Source: Wyeomyia smithii
Taxonomy: Eukaryota; Arthropoda; Insecta; Diptera; Culicidae
NCBI RefSeq assembly: GCF_029784165.1
Contig: NC_073695.1
Location: 235,773,844 to 235,837,843, forward strand
Length of the DNA: 64,000 nt
Direction: 5' to 3'
Shown here piece after piece: positions 62,400-64,000 of this stretch (its first letter is position 1; every line of letters begins with the position of its first letter). Position numbers and translations under genes: made by a program. Below the pieces are notes generated by a model. It was not told the DNA's origin. It ran no database searches and was given only the letters and a program-made list of their open reading frames with translations.

Positions 62400-63060
62400 A
62401 AGCAGTGGTATATGCCATGTATATCTGCGCAAAAATATGTCTGAAACGCAACTACAGACATGCAAAAATCGGTATATTCTCGGACAGTCAAGCAGCACTA
62501 CTAGCACCTAAGTGCTTCCAAACTCTTCCGGCATAACCCAGTTTTTCTGTTTTGGGTGCCCGAACATTGCGGAGTCGAGGGTAATGAACTAGCTGACTAC
62601 CTAGCAAGACAGGGATCAGCTTAGCGGTTTATTGGCCCCGAGCCGTTTCTAGGTACGTCCAACTCCGCTATCAAAAGCGAACTACTTACTTGGGAAAGGC
62701 TAGAAATAGCATCCCAATGACAACAGGTACAGGGTTGTAGACAAGCTCAACAGTTTATCTATCCGAATCCTGGAACCGCCAGAAAGTTACTTAGTCTAAA
62801 TCGTAGTGAACTACGAATAATCACGGGACTCCTTACCGGATACTGTCCCGCTTTTTATCATTTAAAGAAAATCGGTGTAGTGTTGAACGACACCTGCCGA
62901 TTCTGCAAATCTGAACCAGAGAGTTCAGAGCATTTGCTTTGCTCTTGCAGAGCTCTTGCTTCCTCTAGGTACAACTTCTTAGGAAGCTACCTATTAACTC
63001 CATACCAAGTATGGAGCACTAATCCCAAGCAGGTCATTAGTTTCATCAACTATGTTTAAC
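62400..63060 (+). pseudogene. RNase H and C-terminal remnant of a LOA-like LINE
   Basis: Read in the plus direction with several stops, the sequence gives FSDSQAALLAPKCF, FLFWVPEHCGVEGNELADYL, ARQGSA and GPEPFLGT. These match the RNase H end of LOA/I-group LINEs, where WVPGH is usual and is here WVPEH. A C-terminal block LLTGYCPAFYHLKKIG and CRFCKSEPESSEHLLCSC follows. It is a fragment without the reverse transcriptase. Confidence 0.75.
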
Positions 63061-63322
63061 CTAATTAAGGTACAATATTACAACAAAACAGTTCTACTTC
63101 ATCAATGAGTACGAGCAATCCGTAACCTGTGCACAGCAATCGGCGCCCGCCACAAAAGACAATCAGCAAGAATGTCGCAGTGGCATTTCAGTACCCAGTG
63201 TCATTCAGGCATACAGGAAAAAACACTGGTTGACAAAAACGAAGAAAAAAATGTTGCCCTAAAGCTCAGAATAGTTGCTCTAAAAAAATAAAAGCTTTTT
63301 AGCATTAATAAGTTATTTTTGC

Positions 63323-63391
63323 TAGGGGCACTAAAATTCACAGGAATGGTTGAAAAGCTATAATCTCTCACTTTTTTCAGTTTGTATTCTA
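63323..63391. repeat. Half copy of the fold-back MITE at 40918-41167
   Basis: ATTCACAGGAATGGTTGAA and following bases match the right arm of the element at 41098-41167. The opposite arm is not seen. Confidence 0.65.
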
Positions 63392-64000
63392 AGGTAAAGT
63401 GTGTGTTAACCAGTGTTAACTACAAAGAAAAAAGATATGAATTCTTCAATTAACCTTCATAGAAAACTTCAAAATCAGATTTTAAATTTAGTGGAAGAAT
63501 TTACATGAAAAATGATTATGAAAGATCAAGATTGGGATTTTTTTTTCTTGATTTGTGACATATTGCTACCTGGAAAGGATTTGGGACCAATTAAATTATT
63601 TTTGATTCAAAATGTGAAAAAAAATCCAAATATATGAAAAAAAAATCCAATAAAACGATGATGTTTTGTAAAAAATAGCACAGAATATCAATAAAATTTG
63701 AAACATCTGGTATTTTTGAATAAATCACTCCATTGCGCTATTCATCATATGCTACAACTCCCACAGTTTCCAGGACACAGCCCATCAAACCTCAACCAAC
63801 TCAGAAAATTTGCCTTCAAATGTTTTCGCAACTAATCAGTTTTTCCCGATAGTTTTACGGATTCAGAGTTTTTCGTCTCTACTTCAGATATATTAGGATT
63901 GCGATTAGATGAGAGTATCGCCAGCAATAGTTCTAATTGTCACTGCAATTGACATCAGGTGCTAAAGACTTATTAATCATCTTTATGTGGAAATCTAATC
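63392..64000. other. AT-rich sequence, nothing recognised
   Basis: Long A-runs near 63615-63650 and no supported frame. Confidence 0.4.

Overview
This window looks like nuclear DNA of a mosquito, most likely a culicine such as Aedes. Coding density is very low, introns are long, and several clades of non-LTR retrotransposon (I, Jockey, RTE, CR1/L2-like, LOA-like) lie nested with mariner, hAT-type and TA-flanked non-autonomous DNA elements. The species cannot be fixed from sequence alone.

Two host protein genes can be supported. The first is a plus-strand SLC6 transporter close to vertebrate SLC6A15/SLC6A17. Its translated exons start at 14074, stop, and resume at 42864 after a 28.5 kb intron. 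A compact cluster of seven exons follows (42864-45138), and two short C-terminal exons are inferred at 56424-56492 and 57107-57241. All junctions keep frame and give about 724 residues. The second is a BTB-BACK protein gene (27630-28709, same strand) nested in the long intron; it probably has one 72 bp intron. A tRNA-Val(UAC) gene sits inside the 238 bp intron between SLC6 exons 2 and 3 (43207-43279).

Layout. 1-2781: 3' half of an I-clade LINE (copy A, +), inserted into a minus-strand Jockey-type ORF1 (2782-4060). 5255-11011: a full-length I-clade LINE (copy B, -) with a 13 bp target duplication but several disabling changes. 11190-13670: stacked arrays of 143 bp and about 126 bp repeats plus a third family. 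13912-14362: SLC6 exon 1. Long intron: a small MITE (18041), an inverted piece of the array family (19185), a 283 bp MITE (19836), a decayed Jockey LINE (20380-24710) carrying two insertions, the BTB gene, a hAT-type element (31491-32236), a CR1/L2-like LINE (about 32700-38690) split by two MITEs that share one TA, LINE remnants, a 109 bp tandem repeat and a fold-back MITE. 42864-45138: SLC6 exon cluster. 45139-56423: an intron with a local duplication; one duplicate copy holds a mariner (48436-53058), which in turn holds an RTE LINE (49155-52567). A Penelope-like remnant follows at 54035. 57242-64000: 3' flank with a fold-back element, dispersed repeats and a decayed RNase H fragment.

No clearly new functional system was found. 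The most informative observations are datable insertion series with exact target duplications, a hAT-type element with ten CCCGGG-centred subterminal motifs, the tandem-array complex that recurs in inverted form, the intronic tRNA and a perfect 28 bp hairpin.
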